64,000 bases of DNA from Gambelia wislizenii (Eukaryota > Chordata > Lepidosauria > Squamata > Crotaphytidae): positions 272,203,501-272,267,500 of the forward strand of contig JAUMIR010000004.1 of assembly GCA_030847615.1 (NCBI GenBank), in the 5' to 3' direction. How positions within the stretch are numbered: position 1 is the stretch's first letter; every line of letters begins with the position of its first letter. Positions 11,073-23,600 of the stretch are shown here, one piece after another. Both the position numbers and the translations under genes were made by a program. The notes under the pieces were generated by a model. It searched no databases, was not told where the DNA came from, and was given only the letters and a program-made list of their open reading frames with translations.

Positions 11073-13320
11073 CATGCTATTTCATGCTACTGCAGCAGTA
11101 ACTGCAACCAGCTACAATTATTTTTTCTGGGTCACATACGGTTTCTTCCACACATATGCCAGAAAGTTTGAGTCCGAAGGTCCTTCTTTATATGTTGAAA
11201 GGTCAGTTGTGATACATTAAAATATAATGCATATTTAGTTTCCAAATAATTAAGTTTGTTAGAATTTCTGTACTTAGCATATTGCATCGCTTTTTTTCAA
11301 ATATAGTAACAAAATAGTAATCTGTCAGTCAAACAGTAAAAGTAAGTAGAATGTATTAGACATAAATTCAGCAACCATTAGCAGCCAATATTTTTTCTTT
11401 TAAAAAATATTTTGCATAGTTTTGATTGTTTGAAAGAATACATGAGAGCTGTTTAAAGCTTACTTCTTCTAAGTGCAACAAAACAAGCAGTTGATTCTGC
11501 TGTAAACAAGCTTTTCTTAATGTAAGAATGGGCACTCTTTTATTTTTAAAAGTCTCTTCTGCAAGTTTATGTAACTTAAGCACAATAATTCTTAACAAAT
11601 ATTGCCATATGTGTAATACAAAAACCCCCCCACCTTATTCCCAACTTCCCTCTGCTTAATAGCAGCACATGGTGAGTTTCTTGAAGTTGTATGGAATGTT
11701 TAAACAGTCTGAAATACTGTATTTGAGGGGTGGGAAGGTTTTTATACTGAAATTGAAGGCTACAGTCAGTTTGCAGACAGAGCAGTGTTAGTCTGTTTCA
11801 GTCTAAAAAGAAGAAGAGGGGGAAAGGAGGTTTTTGTGTGTGTGTGCATGTTTAAGACTAACCGATTTATTTTAGTGTTTTTTATAAATGCCATACAGCT
11901 TCCTCAGATGAGATTATGGTCATTTTGCATTCTTGGACTTATCTGAAATGTGCCTTTAATCTGGGTGGAGAGGTTGGAATTCTTAGTAGCAGTCTTTTTT
12001 GCTTGTGTCCCGAACAGACCGTCAGGTCTAATACAGTACATTTCCTGCTATACACCAGTTGGTTGTTAAAACATGGATGTTACTGCATACCCTTCAACTG
12101 TCCTGATATGGCAGAGACACTTCCAATGAATGCTCTGCTCTCTCACTTTTCCAGCTGCTTTTAAAATGTCCCAATTTCCATCTCCTTCTCCTACTCCCCC
12201 CCTCTTTGCCCTCAGCGTACTTCTGTTGGTACAAACTGAGGTCAATGAGCAAAAATAGTTTGCACTCAATCAGCTCAGAGGAGGAGGAGGAATCTTGCTT
12301 TTCTTTGTAGGCTCAAGGTAACTGCAAACTGCTGCAGCATCTCCTATCTTGTGTGTTCTTCATTAATAACTTTTGCCACACTTTTCCCAGTTTTCATCAG
12401 TGAAATGTTGGAGGGTATGTGACTGTAGGATTTGAAGAAGTGTTGTTATGCAAGACAACAACAAAAATAAATAAAGCTTCAGAGGTTTCAAAAGGGTTCT
12501 GAGAAACAGACACCTGGCCTTATCATTTTCAAAATGTTTGTAATTCTCATGGGGCAGAAAAAGTGTAAGATCTCAGGAACATGAATAGCTCAAGAGAATA
12601 CTACTTGATTAATCATTATTCTGTGAGAACGATCATGAGGTAGTTCGACTTAAAAACAAACTCTGACATTTATGAACTGGAAGTGACTATTCTAAAACTT
12701 CATTTGTATTTGCCAGTCAAAGTATGGGCTCTTATTTTGCCAGTCTCATTTAATCTCAGTTATAGAGGAAGTCTCATCTCTATTAGGAGTACAACCTGGT
12801 ATTGAACAGCTAGATGAGAGATCTATATTAAAAATGAACTATGGTAATCTGTCTTTTAAAAATGTATAAATGTCTTTACTAGTTGCCAAAAATGTATGGA
12901 TTACTTAAGGAGTATTTGTGTGCCTGTTTTTATCCTTGAAAGTTAAGTGACTCAGCAGTACAAAACAAGGGATCTCATTCTAGCTCAGTTGACCGAGATA
13001 CCATGATATTCAGAGAGAAGGAAAGGACAAATATTTTTCTTTAGTCACTTCTAACTGTAATCATGCAACCCAGTCCTATGTGTTTTTACCAAGAAACCTC
13101 ATAATGGGGTTAGTGAGGTCAGGCCCACCACTGAATGTGCTGAGGACTGCAGTCCAGATTTCAGATCTTGGACATTAGTAGCATGCGACTCTCCAGACTA
13201 TGAAATCTTGGACATTAGTAGTATGTGACTCTCCAGGCTATGTAGATTTTTTAAACCAACAGCTTGATAAACAGCAAGATGCTATTATTCTACTGAGAAG
13301 AACATTCTCACACCTACTAC
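11073..13320. other. Intergenic, no gene recognised
   Basis: AT-rich sequence without recognisable coding capacity. It includes a 40-bp tandem duplication at 13165-13242. The short ORFs at 11368-11598, 11916-12164 and 12066-12269 have no known domains. Confidence 0.5.
13165..13242 (+). repeat. Two-copy tandem duplication, 40-bp unit
   Basis: ATCTTGGACATTAGTAGCAT at 13165 recurs 40 bases later as ATCTTGGACATTAGTAGTAT, followed in both by TGACTCTCCAG-type sequence with a few mismatches. Confidence 0.85.
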
Positions 13321-13337
13321 TAATATTCTGCAAGAGC

Positions 13338-13343
13338 TTTATT
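13338..13343 (-). terminator. Predicted MOS polyadenylation signal
   Basis: The minus strand reads AATAAA about 140 nt after the MOS stop codon, in an A/T-rich context. It is the first canonical hexamer in the expected 3'UTR. Confidence 0.65.
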
Positions 13344-13444
13344 TGTAGAAAATTTGAAAACCAATAACATGTTTTTTTGAAACTTGCTTTGAATCCTGAG
13401 GTCAGAGCAATGACACACTCATTTAGCTAAGAAATGAATAAACA

Positions 13445-13450
13445 ATAAAA
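13445..13450 (-). promoter_or_regulatory. Possible cytoplasmic polyadenylation element in MOS 3'UTR
   Basis: The minus strand carries TTTTAT, matching the UUUUAU consensus, about 35 nt after the stop codon and about 100 nt before the AATAAA. Vertebrate Mos mRNA is known to be activated in oocytes by cytoplasmic polyadenylation through such elements. The motif is short and this call is by position only. Confidence 0.35.
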
Positions 13451-13482
13451 GAGGACACACACACACACAAGACAGTATCATT

Positions 13483-14532
13483 TTATACTGTTAGAGACAG
13501 GGAATGAAGATTCTGGAGGAGAACTTCTGCACTAGGGCGTTCTGCTACATCAGACATCCAGCAATTTTCAATTATGGTTTCAAGCTCTTGTCCAGTGGCT
13601 GAACTTTTAAACACAGCTGCAGTCAGAGAGGGGCGCAAATTACAAGCTACAACAGAGTAGAGTATATACTGGCGCTCACCCAAATAAGGTTCTTGCTGTG
13701 TAACCATTTGCCAGAGTGTGATAGCAAAAGAGTAGATGTCTGCCTTAGGTGTGACTCTCTCACCTTTAAGGAGTTCAGGAGCACGATGAGTATAAGTCCC
13801 ACCTTGTTGAAAAAGTAGTGGGCCTGATGATACAAGATTCTGTAGGTTTTGGGAGCATCCAAAGTCTCCAATTTTGCAAACATTTTGTTCTGTGATGAAT
13901 ACATTAGCAGGTTTTAAATCCAAATGCACAATGAAATGTGAATGGAGGAAGACTAGACCTGCTGCAATGTCACAGGAATAGCCTAATGCCTCAGTTATGC
14001 TTAAAGACACGTGGCCACATCCAAGCCCATCATCCTTTCTCTTGGCTGTATTGTAGTCTGTCCCATAGATAACATGGTGCAGAGTTCTGTTACCTACATA
14101 TTCCATTATTATGGTGCCCAAATTATCCTGACCAGCAGGGGTACATGTGCTAGCAGCTACTACATGTACCACATTGTTATGGTCAAGATGTGCCACATTT
14201 AATTCTGCCCAGAAACTCTGCCGTGATGCCAAACTATTCTTACTGCATTTTTTCACCTGCTTTACTGCCACTGTAGTTCCATGGTAAGTAGCCTTGTAGA
14301 CAGCACCAAAGCCACCAGAGCCCAGGGGGTGCAGTAGATACAACTGATCCCAGTCTATAGAACACCAAGCTAGGCGGATAGGTAGTCGGCGAGCCCTGGG
14401 AGAGACACCTTCTGCACAAAAGAACTTTTCATCTCTGGCAGCAAACACCAAGGGACTGCTGCAGGGTCTTGCATTCACAGATGGAGAAAACTGCAGATGA
14501 AACAGACGACTATGAGGAAGAGGAGATGGCAT
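13483..14532 (-). CDS. MOS: Proto-oncogene serine/threonine-protein kinase Mos
   Basis: A complete 349-codon ORF without introns, as expected for MOS (about 345 aa in mammals). Mos is the germ-cell MAP kinase kinase kinase that phosphorylates MEK1, drives oocyte maturation and maintains metaphase II arrest. Visible kinase features: glycine loop GSGGFG at 71-76, VAVK with the ATP lysine at 91, WAE with the alpha-C glutamate at 110, HLDLKPAN with the catalytic Asp205, DFG at 223-225, APE at 251-253 and the F-helix Asp265. The N-terminus MPSPL keeps Pro2 and Ser3, which in Xenopus Mos control stability. SFSPSV-like and RLAWCSIDW blocks before the kinase domain also match Mos. The start is the first ATG and gives the conserved N-terminus. 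A possible 3' splice site (CTACAG) lies 4 nt upstream, so a 5'UTR intron is conceivable. PLAG1 lies beyond on the same strand, as in other amniotes. Confidence 0.98.
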   Translation of the reverse strand: MPSPLPHSRLFHLQFSPSVNARPCSSPLVFAARDEKFFCAEGVSPRARRLPIRLAWCSIDWDQLYLLHPLGSGGFGAVYKATYHGTTVAVKQVKKCSKNSLASRQSFWAELNVAHLDHNNVVHVVAASTCTPAGQDNLGTIIMEYVGNRTLHHVIYGTDYNTAKRKDDGLGCGHVSLSITEALGYSCDIAAGLVFLHSHFIVHLDLKPANVFITEQNVCKIGDFGCSQNLQNLVSSGPLLFQQGGTYTHRAPELLKGERVTPKADIYSFAITLWQMVTQQEPYLGERQYILYSVVACNLRPSLTAAVFKSSATGQELETIIENCWMSDVAERPSAEVLLQNLHSLSLTV

Positions 14533-16756
14533 AATTCTGTAGGAACACCCTTTGGCAACACAGACTTACAAACAGAAAATAATGAGCTTCTTTTAAAAAA
14601 AAGATGCAAAACACAAGTCTGCTTTGGTTTTGTTTCAAAATTCTCTTCACAGAATCACTGCATAAAATTGCCAGCCAACAAGCTCCAATGAGTTTCAGAT
14701 GAGGGTAATTTAAATAATTAGTTCCCTAATAACTTTGACCTATAAAAGAAATTTGAGATTTCAACCCCAGTCCCTAAAACACTTACATTAGCACAGTCCT
14801 AAAAATGTTTACTCAGAAATAAATTCCACTGACTTCAATAGGAATTACTCCTCAGTAACTGTGCTTAGGGACAATCTTTAGGATATCTTCCTTATCACTT
14901 TATGGTATTGGATTCCTTTGTGCTACTTTTCTTAGTTATATTCAAAAATCTGGGGAAAAAAGCAGAAATATAGATGTATCACTTCTTGTGCAGTTTCTTC
15001 ATTGTTAACAGCTATACAAGAGGCTGACATTCAACAACCACTGAACTCTTAATGCCAAAGAACAGTGCAACTGCTAAATTTCAGCATGTTGTACATCAAA
15101 TTAAAGGCACAGCAATCTTTTCAGAAGAAAATAATAATCCTACAGAGCTCTGAGAAACATAATTATTTCCAGGGTTTTTTTTTTAATGAAGCAGATTGTC
15201 CATAAGATTATTTAATTATGAAGAGTTTGGATGAATATTAGACTACTGTATTCAGTAGAGGGTTTCCTCTAGAATAGTCTGAATATTTAGACACACTTGA
15301 TTGATCTGTTATTTGAATTCATTTCATCCGTTATTTCACAACTATCAACTTAAACCGCAACCATAATGTGAACAGCAGTTTTCCCTTGAGGACAGATAGA
15401 ACCTGTAGGGTGGGAGACAACCCAAATCAGGACTATAGCACAGGGTTAAATCTCCCTCTCCTTTCCTGCACGTGGCCCCTATCTGAACTGAACTTCTGTA
15501 GCTACAGTTTAGAAAAGAAAAACTAACAACACAGAGACCAATCATGTGCTTGACGTTACATCTAGTTTGTTCCCCTGGTTTGTATGACTTATTTTATTGT
15601 TGGAAGAAAAAAAAAATGACAAAAAACTCTCTCTCTTCCCAGTGGCCTTGTCCTTTTCTTGGGCTCAGATCTGGCTAGCATGCATTGAAATGTTTTAAGG
15701 TTGCATTGAATCCTTTGTATGAGAAAGTGTCCCCCCACCCCGTATGTAAATCATATTCCACAAGTAATAATGAAAATAAAAAGTACACCACCCTTCCTCT
15801 ATTTGCATATTTGTTTGCTGCCCATCCATTCAATAATTTAACATCAGATATTTTAAGATTTAAAAATAAGGATAATCTGGGATAACACTTGCCCTGTGGA
15901 ACTGAAGGATGTACTGTAGATTCTATTTCATATTTATTATTTGATGGATTAGACTTACTCGTCAGCCACAGGCTAATGAGGAAGGAATGAAGAATAAAAA
16001 AAAAAAACACTTAGGTCAAGAGAAAAGCAATGGTTGTGTATATAGAACTTTTCATTGCAATCAAGGAATAGTTTTGAACACAACCCGATAATAGGGCCTA
16101 CATCCAATAGTCCCAATTAATGGGTTTATAGCGGTGTTGACTTACCTTGCAGCAATTGATTAAATGGATCTATTTTAGTTGGGACTAGGACTTCAGTTTG
16201 GGTTGTTAACTTTTTCAGCTGAAGCCTTTCTGTGGGTGGAATAAAGAATGACACATATCCTTCAAACAGACTGGGGTCCTATGAACACCTGGATATAAAT
16301 CTCATTAATTGACTGGGTTTTTTTCTGAAGATAGGACAGACATAAATGTAATCTGTTTTATTTATTTTTTTCACAATCAATGAGGAACTTCAAGAGACTT
16401 CTGCAGAAGTGGGGGGAAATTCCCATCTGTATCCTACTGTGATATTACTAGCTTTTATGTAATTGTACAATTATTTATTTTTAAATGCATAGCTGCTTTT
16501 GTATAATGGCATTACATAACCTAACAAAAGCAGCATTAGAAATGCAGGAATAAGAAACATATATTGATGTGCATAGCTTGGTTAAATCCAGATTAGATTA
16601 TGAGCTGCACCTTGTGTACAGCTGCCTTTGAAAAGCAGCCGGAAACAAGATAGCGCAAAATACAGCCAGTTATTTCTGTGTCCTTTTAAAATCATATTAC
16701 AGTATTCCAATTTAGTTCAATCTGCAGTGGCTTTCAGTTGCATTTATTAGTATTTT
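14533..16756. other. Intergenic upstream of MOS, no gene recognised
   Basis: AT-rich sequence that must contain the MOS promoter. No CpG island or TATA box could be assigned with confidence. A short squamate repeat lies at 14791-14876. ORFs at 15345-15545 and 15675-16010 show no known domain. Confidence 0.5.
14791..14876. repeat. Short palindromic squamate repeat, copy 2
   Basis: GCACAGTCCTAAAAATGTTTACTCAGAAATAAATTCCACTGACTTCAATAGGAATTACTCC follows the same imperfect-palindrome plan as the copies at 3.24 and 22.01 kb. Confidence 0.5.
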
Positions 16757-16960
16757 GCAGTGGACCTGTATTTTCCTCTAGGGTTTGGTTCCATGACCTC
16801 CCTTGGATATCAAAATATGTGGAGTCTCAAATCCCATTATATACAATGGCACAGTAAAATAGCATCTCTTTTATAAAATGGCAAAATATTTGAATATTTT
16901 CAAACCATGGTTGGTTGAATCTGCGGATACAGAATCCATGAATATGGAGGGTCGACTGTA
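16757..16960. mobile_element. Mariner/Tigger-type MITE
   Basis: The right end ATATGGAGGGTCGACTGTA is well kept. The left end (TGCAGTGGACCTGTATTTTC) is more diverged and its TA is mutated. The interior matches the 10.84-11.07 kb copy (CATTATATACAATGGCACAG, GAATATTTTCAAACC). Confidence 0.75.
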
Positions 16961-17879
16961 CTATATTTTAATGCTTTATGCTTTTATTGTATTTATGTTT
17001 TTATAGTTACTTGTCACCTTGGACATACTCATTATGGCCTTAAGAACTATAATAATATCATAAATTTTAGAATGCTATGCTTCCAGGCTCTGAGATCTTG
17101 CTGTTAAATTAAAAACATATTGTTAGAATAATGTAAACCTATTGGCAGGAGCAGATATAGATACAGAGAAAAGAAAGAGCTGCAGAATGTGTTCAACAAA
17201 CTTCTGAAGTTCTGGAAAAGGTTGCAGATGTTAAAACTGCAAGTCCAAAATTAATACTTTTAATGTAAAATGTCATGTTTTTATTGAATGATGGACAAGT
17301 TTAGATATTAAAATATTATTGATAAAAAGCTACTGAGCATAATTCATGCTATTGACTTCTTAATGTGTGCTTAATATTAACGTAGGAAGTATATTGCAAG
17401 TTGCCTACACAAGGGGGCAACCTTGTCTTTTGTCTGGCATGAATTCACATTAAGAACAATTTTGAAAGGAACTACCTAAATGAACTTTATGAGATGTCTA
17501 GTGTTTTGGTATTCTTTTTCCTCCAACAGCAAGAACAATATTTGTTTGCTATTCATATCCAGTCCCCCGTGTTTTCCAAAATAATATATTCAAACCAAAT
17601 CTCTGAAAGCAACTCTATTCTCTCTGACTGTATGTCCCCAATTCTGTCTTCCCTAGTCACTACGTGAATGGAGGACTTAGGAAAGGTGTCTTCATGCTGG
17701 AATTTGGAAATAGTAAAAGTAACATTTTCTCTCCTTCTCATATTAGAAACTGGAGCCATATACAAAAGCTGAAAGGTGGGAGATCCCTGACAGATAAAAG
17801 TACTTCCTTGAACAGTTCAGGGGTGGGAATCATGTGGCCCCCACACGTTGATGAACTGCAACTCCCAGTTTTCCTAACT

Positions 17880-17960
17880 AGAATCATAGAATCATAGAAT
17901 TGTAGAGTTGGAAGAGACCACAAGGGCCATCCAGTCCAACCCCCCACCACGCAGGTTCAG
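17880..17960 (-). mobile_element. CR1 LINE 3' end fragment
   Basis: AGAATCATAGAATCATAGAATTGTAGAGTTGGAAGAGACC...CCATCCAGTCCAACCCCC is the reverse complement of the CR1 3' terminus, including the duplicated ATTCTATG end unit. Confidence 0.9.
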
Positions 17961-17968
17961 GCGAGGAA

Positions 17969-18151
17969 TCTCATGCAGGCAGAGGCCATCCCTACACAGC
18001 CGATATGGTGTGCTGAGACAAAGGACAGTAAAATTTAACTCCTTTAGCAACAGTAAGGCAACCCCTCTTGGTATCCAGGATGTCTCTGTCCCTTTGTGAA
18101 GCCAGGGCTCCTTTGTTAAGCAGAGATCATTGGAGCTCTGCCTGCATGAGA
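17969..18151. repeat. Segment bounded by a perfect 16-bp inverted repeat
   Basis: TCTCATGCAGGCAGAG at 17969-17984 returns as its exact reverse complement at 18136-18151. It abuts the CR1 tail fragment. No known family was recognised and no target-site duplication was evident. Confidence 0.6.
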
Positions 18152-18712
18152 TCTCACCCATGCAGAATAGGAAGTAAGAGAAAAAAGTTCTTAAAGGCGT
18201 ATGTGTGGGCCATCAGGAAGCATTAATACTCTGTCAATAGAAGGCACTATGAGAAGTGTTACTACAGTGTAAGCTAAAATCCTGTTTTTAAACCACTAGT
18301 GGTGGTTGTGCGATAATCCTGTGGCAGTAATATCATGCAATTACGGCGATGTATGATAATTATCGTAATCGTGCCACTATGTTTCCACTTTCCTCCATCA
18401 TTGGATTACAGCATTTTTAGACACTAGTCTGATAAAGCCCTCTGTCTCTGGAGTAGCAGAAAACAAGCTTACCCCAACTTCCACATGACATCCTTTCAGA
18501 TATTGAAATATGGCTCTTAGTCTTCTCTTCTTCAGGCTAAAGGTACCCAGCTCCCTAGGCTCTTTCTCACGGGGTTTGGGAACAAAGACTCATGCTCTCC
18601 TTTCTATCAGAGACAAAATTCCAAACCTATCCATACTGCGCCTCAGTAAGATGAGCAGACAAGGACAAGGTACAGGGTGGGGATGCTTTCCCCAAGATGC
18701 TGTGTCACTTAC

Positions 18713-19173
18713 CTATATACAAGGAAGAATCTTTCCGTCTCACGTGGTCATCAATGTAAGAAACACCTAAAGGTTGTACAGTAGTAGCCCCAATGCCTAG
18801 GAGAACTTGTGCTCCAATGAGAAGCAAGTACATCATGTTTGTGGCAGTCCTGTTTCTGCAGATAAGATCTGGGTCTGGTCCCTCCTCACTGGTAGATCCA
18901 TTGATCACACACACATCCCTCCCTTCAGCCCCCCAACGGATCTCTCCAGACTCATATTCATATTGGTGGGTCAGGAACTCGGGCAGTGCTGAGAGTAGAG
19001 CCCCAAGCGCCATCACAATGCCTCCACATCCTATCAATCGTGGCCTATGACCCCGGGCACCAAAGTAGCTCACAAAAAGAATGAGGGCCAAGTTCCCAAT
19101 CTCGAAGCTGCTGGCAATCACACCCACGTCAGCACTCTGGAGGTTGAACCTTTGCTCTAAGGTAGTCAGGACG
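18713..19173 (-). pseudogene. Isolated SLCO3A1-like exon (organic anion transporter fragment)
   Basis: The minus strand has an uninterrupted 153-codon reading frame that closely resembles one internal exon of SLCO3A1 (OATP3A1), a 12-helix organic-anion and prostaglandin transporter. Recognisable blocks include SVLTTLEQRFNLQSADVG, ASSFEIGNLALILFVSYFGA, the RPRLIGCGGIVMALGALLSA helix, the Cys-containing extracellular loop with CRNRTATNMMYLL, and GVSYIDDHVRRKDSSLYIG. The segment ends precisely at a canonical donor, AG|GTAAGT (GT at 18712-18711), and begins after a plausible acceptor ending CTGCTGAG. It is therefore exon-shaped, not a spliced retrocopy. No other SLCO exons, signal or start region were found nearby, so I call it a duplicated gene fragment. 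A functional gene with distant exons, or an assembly artefact, cannot be excluded. Confidence 0.8.
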
Positions 19174-19508
19174 CTCAGCAGCAGTGAGTAGAGATGCTGG
19201 GAGTTGCAGTCTGGCAACATCTTGAGGGCCACATGATTCCTAACCCTGGAAGATTTAAACTCTGAAATTCACTACAAGATGTCATGATGGCCACTAACAA
19301 AAGGATCAAATAAATTCATGGTTATGAATGGCTGCTACTCATGAAACTCACTGAGTGACCATGTGCCGGTTGCTCTTTCAGCACAATATACTTGATTGGT
19401 TTCCTGTGATTATACAAGTTGTCCAGAACCATGCAAGCCACCTTGAAAGAAAAGCAGTATATAAATATAACGTTTATTTAAAGGCAGTACTGTATACCTT
19501 TACAGTCA

Positions 19509-19718
19509 ATGTGGTGTAGTGGTCTGAGTGTTCGACGAGGACTCTGGGAGACCAGGATTCAAATCCCCACTCAGTCATGGAACACCTGTGGTTTACCCTT
19601 GAACAAGTCATACTTTCTCAGCCACAGAAGAGTGCAACGCAAGCTGAATAATTTTTTTCCAGGAAACCCCCATGATGGGGATGCCATTAGTGAGAGTCAA
19701 CTTGAAGGCACATAATAA
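19509..19718 (+). mobile_element. tRNA-derived SINE with Bov-B-like tail (Sauria-SINE-like)
   Basis: The 5' half reads GTGGTGTAGTGGTCTGAGTG and then AGGATTCAAATCCCC, resembling the A and B boxes of a tRNA-type RNA polymerase III promoter. The 3' end GAGTCAACTTGAAGGCACATAATAA matches the Bov-B-like tail known from squamate SINEs. Point changes in the boxes suggest an old copy. Confidence 0.75.
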
Positions 19719-20670
19719 ATCTTAGCTGCTAGGGAACATAAATGACAGATAATCATATCCTGCTTATGGGCAACCAATAGGTATGTGCTTGGAGATTGTG
19801 GGAACAGAATGTTGGACTCTCTTTTTACTTCTTTTTGTGGCACCTCGTGCTATCACCTGTTTTCTCCAAATCCCAGCGCAATGTTGATGTTTCTGCCTTA
19901 AGATAGTGTCAGATTCATTCCACTAATGGGGAAGCAAAAGATGACAGATATATTTGGAATTATGATGCAAATAGCTTTGTTAGGCTTCCTCATCCAGCAT
20001 CACTGTATCAGATATTTCCTTGTCCTTTTTATTGGAATGTTGTAGTGTTGGTTGTAAGAGAATGATTAGATGTAAACAACTGATATGGCCAGGTCATCAC
20101 TACTGGATGATTAACTTCAATAGATACCTGTAAGCACTTGTGAAAAATCTCTGGTGGGAGGAAATGTCCTTTATTCTGTGGCAACATGTGGTGTTACAAG
20201 AGAGGCTAAGAGATTTGTTGCTGGCATCTATGGAAAATTCTCAACCCTACCCTTGGTATGGCTCTAGAGATCAGCATCATACAGATGCTACAAAAAAAGG
20301 AATTACTGCTCTAAAGCATACTCAGCAATACTTTAATCAATGATTTAGGGCACAAATACAACAATAATCTGTGACGTATACAGTTCAAATAAGCCTCTCA
20401 CAAAATGCTTGTTACTACCTAGGTATATTTGGAATGTTGTCACTGCATTTCTAGTGTTATTTTCAGAACTTGTGATTTGGGCAAGTCATAGATTGATAAT
20501 ACCATTTTCTTTTTCTTTATATAGTTCTCAATTTGCTATCCATCTATGAGAATGTTTTGAGAATATAATTAGTCTCTGGTATCTTAGTAACTATTTGCAT
20601 AATCATACACAGAAGCACCATACTTAATTCCAGGCATATTTTTTTTACATAACTAAAACCATTCTGTAGT
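19719..20670. other. Intergenic between SLCO3A1-like fragment and PLAG1 3'UTR
   Basis: AT-rich sequence without a recognisable gene or clear repeat. Confidence 0.4.
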
Positions 20671-23600
20671 TTTATTGATATTTTGTGGAGTTCACATATT
20701 TTTTGTACAGCAAACATAACACTGTAGGCCACAAGAAGCTGCAGCACTATTGTTTAATAGCAGCAAGTTATATTTTTTATCAGGGTATGTGGACAATAAA
20801 TAGTCTGTTTCTTTGGATATGAATGTCTAAATTGATTTTTTGCTGCAGCTTCATAATGTGATAGCTATTTTACAGAGCTTATACACAAAAATATATATGC
20901 AATCTTTTGTCTATATTTTATACAAATACAACAGTAGTTTGTGAATACATTTTAAAGTACATATACATGATAAGCAACACATTTTCCCATATCACAGGAT
21001 AGTAATTTTAAATGAAATACACAAATTCAGTCTGGAATGCATTTTTCTATTTTGACTCAAAATCTGTATCATTAAACAATTTTTTCACACAAATCCAAAC
21101 ATTTCTCACTATCTAGAATATAATTTCATCAATCCACGTCATGTTCAGTTGTCATCCTTTTTAAATTGTTTCCATTTATCAACACTGAATGGGCTCTTAG
21201 AGACAAGTATGTTCTTCACTTCACACCATACCAAAAGCCCTCTTTTCATTTTCATCTTCTAGTTTTGAAAATAGGCTTATTTGGGTATAAATTTTCATGT
21301 CCAAGTCTCATTTTGCAAGTGCATATGAAAACATGGTGGTGTACAAAATTCATTAATGACAAATTAAGTCACAGTATAAAAATATATCATACATCTATAA
21401 ATCTAGTATAGGCCTTTCTCTATGGATAAAAATACATCAGTCTAAATGAGACAGAGAGGTCTGTAGCACCATGATAGGAGTTGTATCCCAAGTTACATTA
21501 GCAGCATGATCCACTATAATATATTTGCAGGAGTGTTTCTGAGAAGATAAACATTCATTCTGGTTCAACTGTACCACTGAAGCGTATATTGAAAATGTTT
21601 GCATGCAGTTTGCAATAGTTCTGTGTCCATTTTAAGGTTAAATACTTATAAAAACATGGCCTTTCAACACACTAAACCCTTATAAGTGTTAAGGGACGCT
21701 TTAATTACCACAACATTTTAAATTGTCTTCTCTGTAAGGTCAAATTGGTGATAGTTTTCATTCTATAACTGACACGATACAGATAGGCATCTGAACCTAC
21801 ACAATATATTTCATAGCAAATAATGTATACCGTAGGTTTTTTTTACTAAGAGGCATGTCATTTTAAGCTGCTAAACCAGTGTATGAGACAAATAAGAGCT
21901 TAATCTTTCTCTTTATACAGGCACAGGATCAACTCTGTTGAAGTTCAACAGCAGCACAGCTATGGTAGGACATAGTATTTTTAAAATACTGCTTTTTATA
22001 GATTCTAAAGATTGCAATCCTATGCATATTTACTTTGAAATATATTCCACTGAATTGAATGGGTCTTCCAAGTAAACATACATAAGACTGACCTGTAAAG
22101 CTGAACTCCTGTGCCTAATTTCACACATGTAATTCCCAATGAAATGTATGGGACTTAGCATTAGTGGGCACATGACTGTAACCTATAAGATTTTAGTATA
22201 CACTTAACTGTTCTTGACCACTCAATTTTTGGACTGGTATGAAATGGCAGTAGAAGACGGCATAGACTGAAATATGTAAACCTAGGAATCTACTGTGTAA
22301 AACCCCTTTTTAAAAAGACACACTGGTTCTGTGCAATATAGCAAATTGACATAAAAACACTTTAAGATGTACCTGTTAAAAAGTTACAATGTTTATCATT
22401 TTGTACCCAAAGCATTATATCAAAGGCCCACATATGTCATCTAATGGCACTTGAAAAATTATAATAGAAGATTTTATAATAGAAAGCATAACCTGTAAGA
22501 AATTCTCTTTTATAAGGTTTAGGTTTCTCTTTTGAAAGTGCTATATCTTGTATTATGTGTAACACAGAAGTTGATCGAGCTTTAGTTTAAAAAACACACA
22601 CAACAATAACAACAGCCTACAATACATATAGAGCTCACTAGGCAAAAGATCCTGAAAATATGTACTCTTAACATTCATTATTAGCTTAATAAAGCAATCA
22701 GGTCTGGCTCATGTTTTAGTCAGTATATGGTTTTTGAAAACCTCTACTGCCAAATGAATAAATCACTCTATTCCACAATTCACTACTAATAAAACACAAG
22801 CAAATTATATATATAATATTTTTAAAATCCATAGCAGAAGTTTAGAAGTTACACAAAGTGTGATGCATGATCATCCAGCACACACCACCCTCCACTTTTT
22901 AGAATTAACCTGGTAACTACAAAATAGGCTTTAAAATTGACATTTTGAACTTCTCAACCGTGTCTCTGCCTAAATGATAGTCATAAAGCACTAGTGTGTA
23001 AATAATGCCTATACTGTAATTTTGCTTCCATATACTCATAAATCATACTTCAGTAACACGCCCACAAGGTGTAGCTATCTACTGAAGTACTAACTGAATG
23101 AGGTTCAATATCTTGTCTGAAATCCTACTACTGATTTGAAGTGCACCTGTCTAAGTAATCCCATTTTAGAATTTGAAGGAACTGCCATAACAATATGGAG
23201 CCTTCGTATGTACTAAGGCATACTGGAAAAACTAGTTTTTAAAAAAATCAAGTTAACCAGCAACTAACACTGAAGATAGATTACATTGTTGTAACATGCT
23301 TTATACATACCATCCCTGTCAATGTAGTGGTAAGCTGCTATTAGAACCTAAAAGGTTAAAACTAGTTCAACTCATTTCTGAAATGAGTGAAATGCTTTTT
23401 CAACAGCTGAGCGATGGTGTTTATTTTGAAAAAGTGTGTGTGTGTGTGTGGGGAATGGAACAGAGAAGGCTAGACCTCCCAAGGGCTGATTCTGTGATGT
23501 AGTGAAGGTATTCAACATCTACAAAACAAAACAAAACACCCACACATAAGATTTAATTTCCTTGTGGGGTGCAACTCCTTTGAAGAGTTAAAGCCTTTCT

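Noticed and set aside
18705..19232. Treating the SLCO3A1-like ORF as a complete 175-aa gene starting at its ATG
   Set aside because: The residues before the SVLTTLE block are not SLCO-like and lie upstream of a splice acceptor. The last codons read through a canonical donor.
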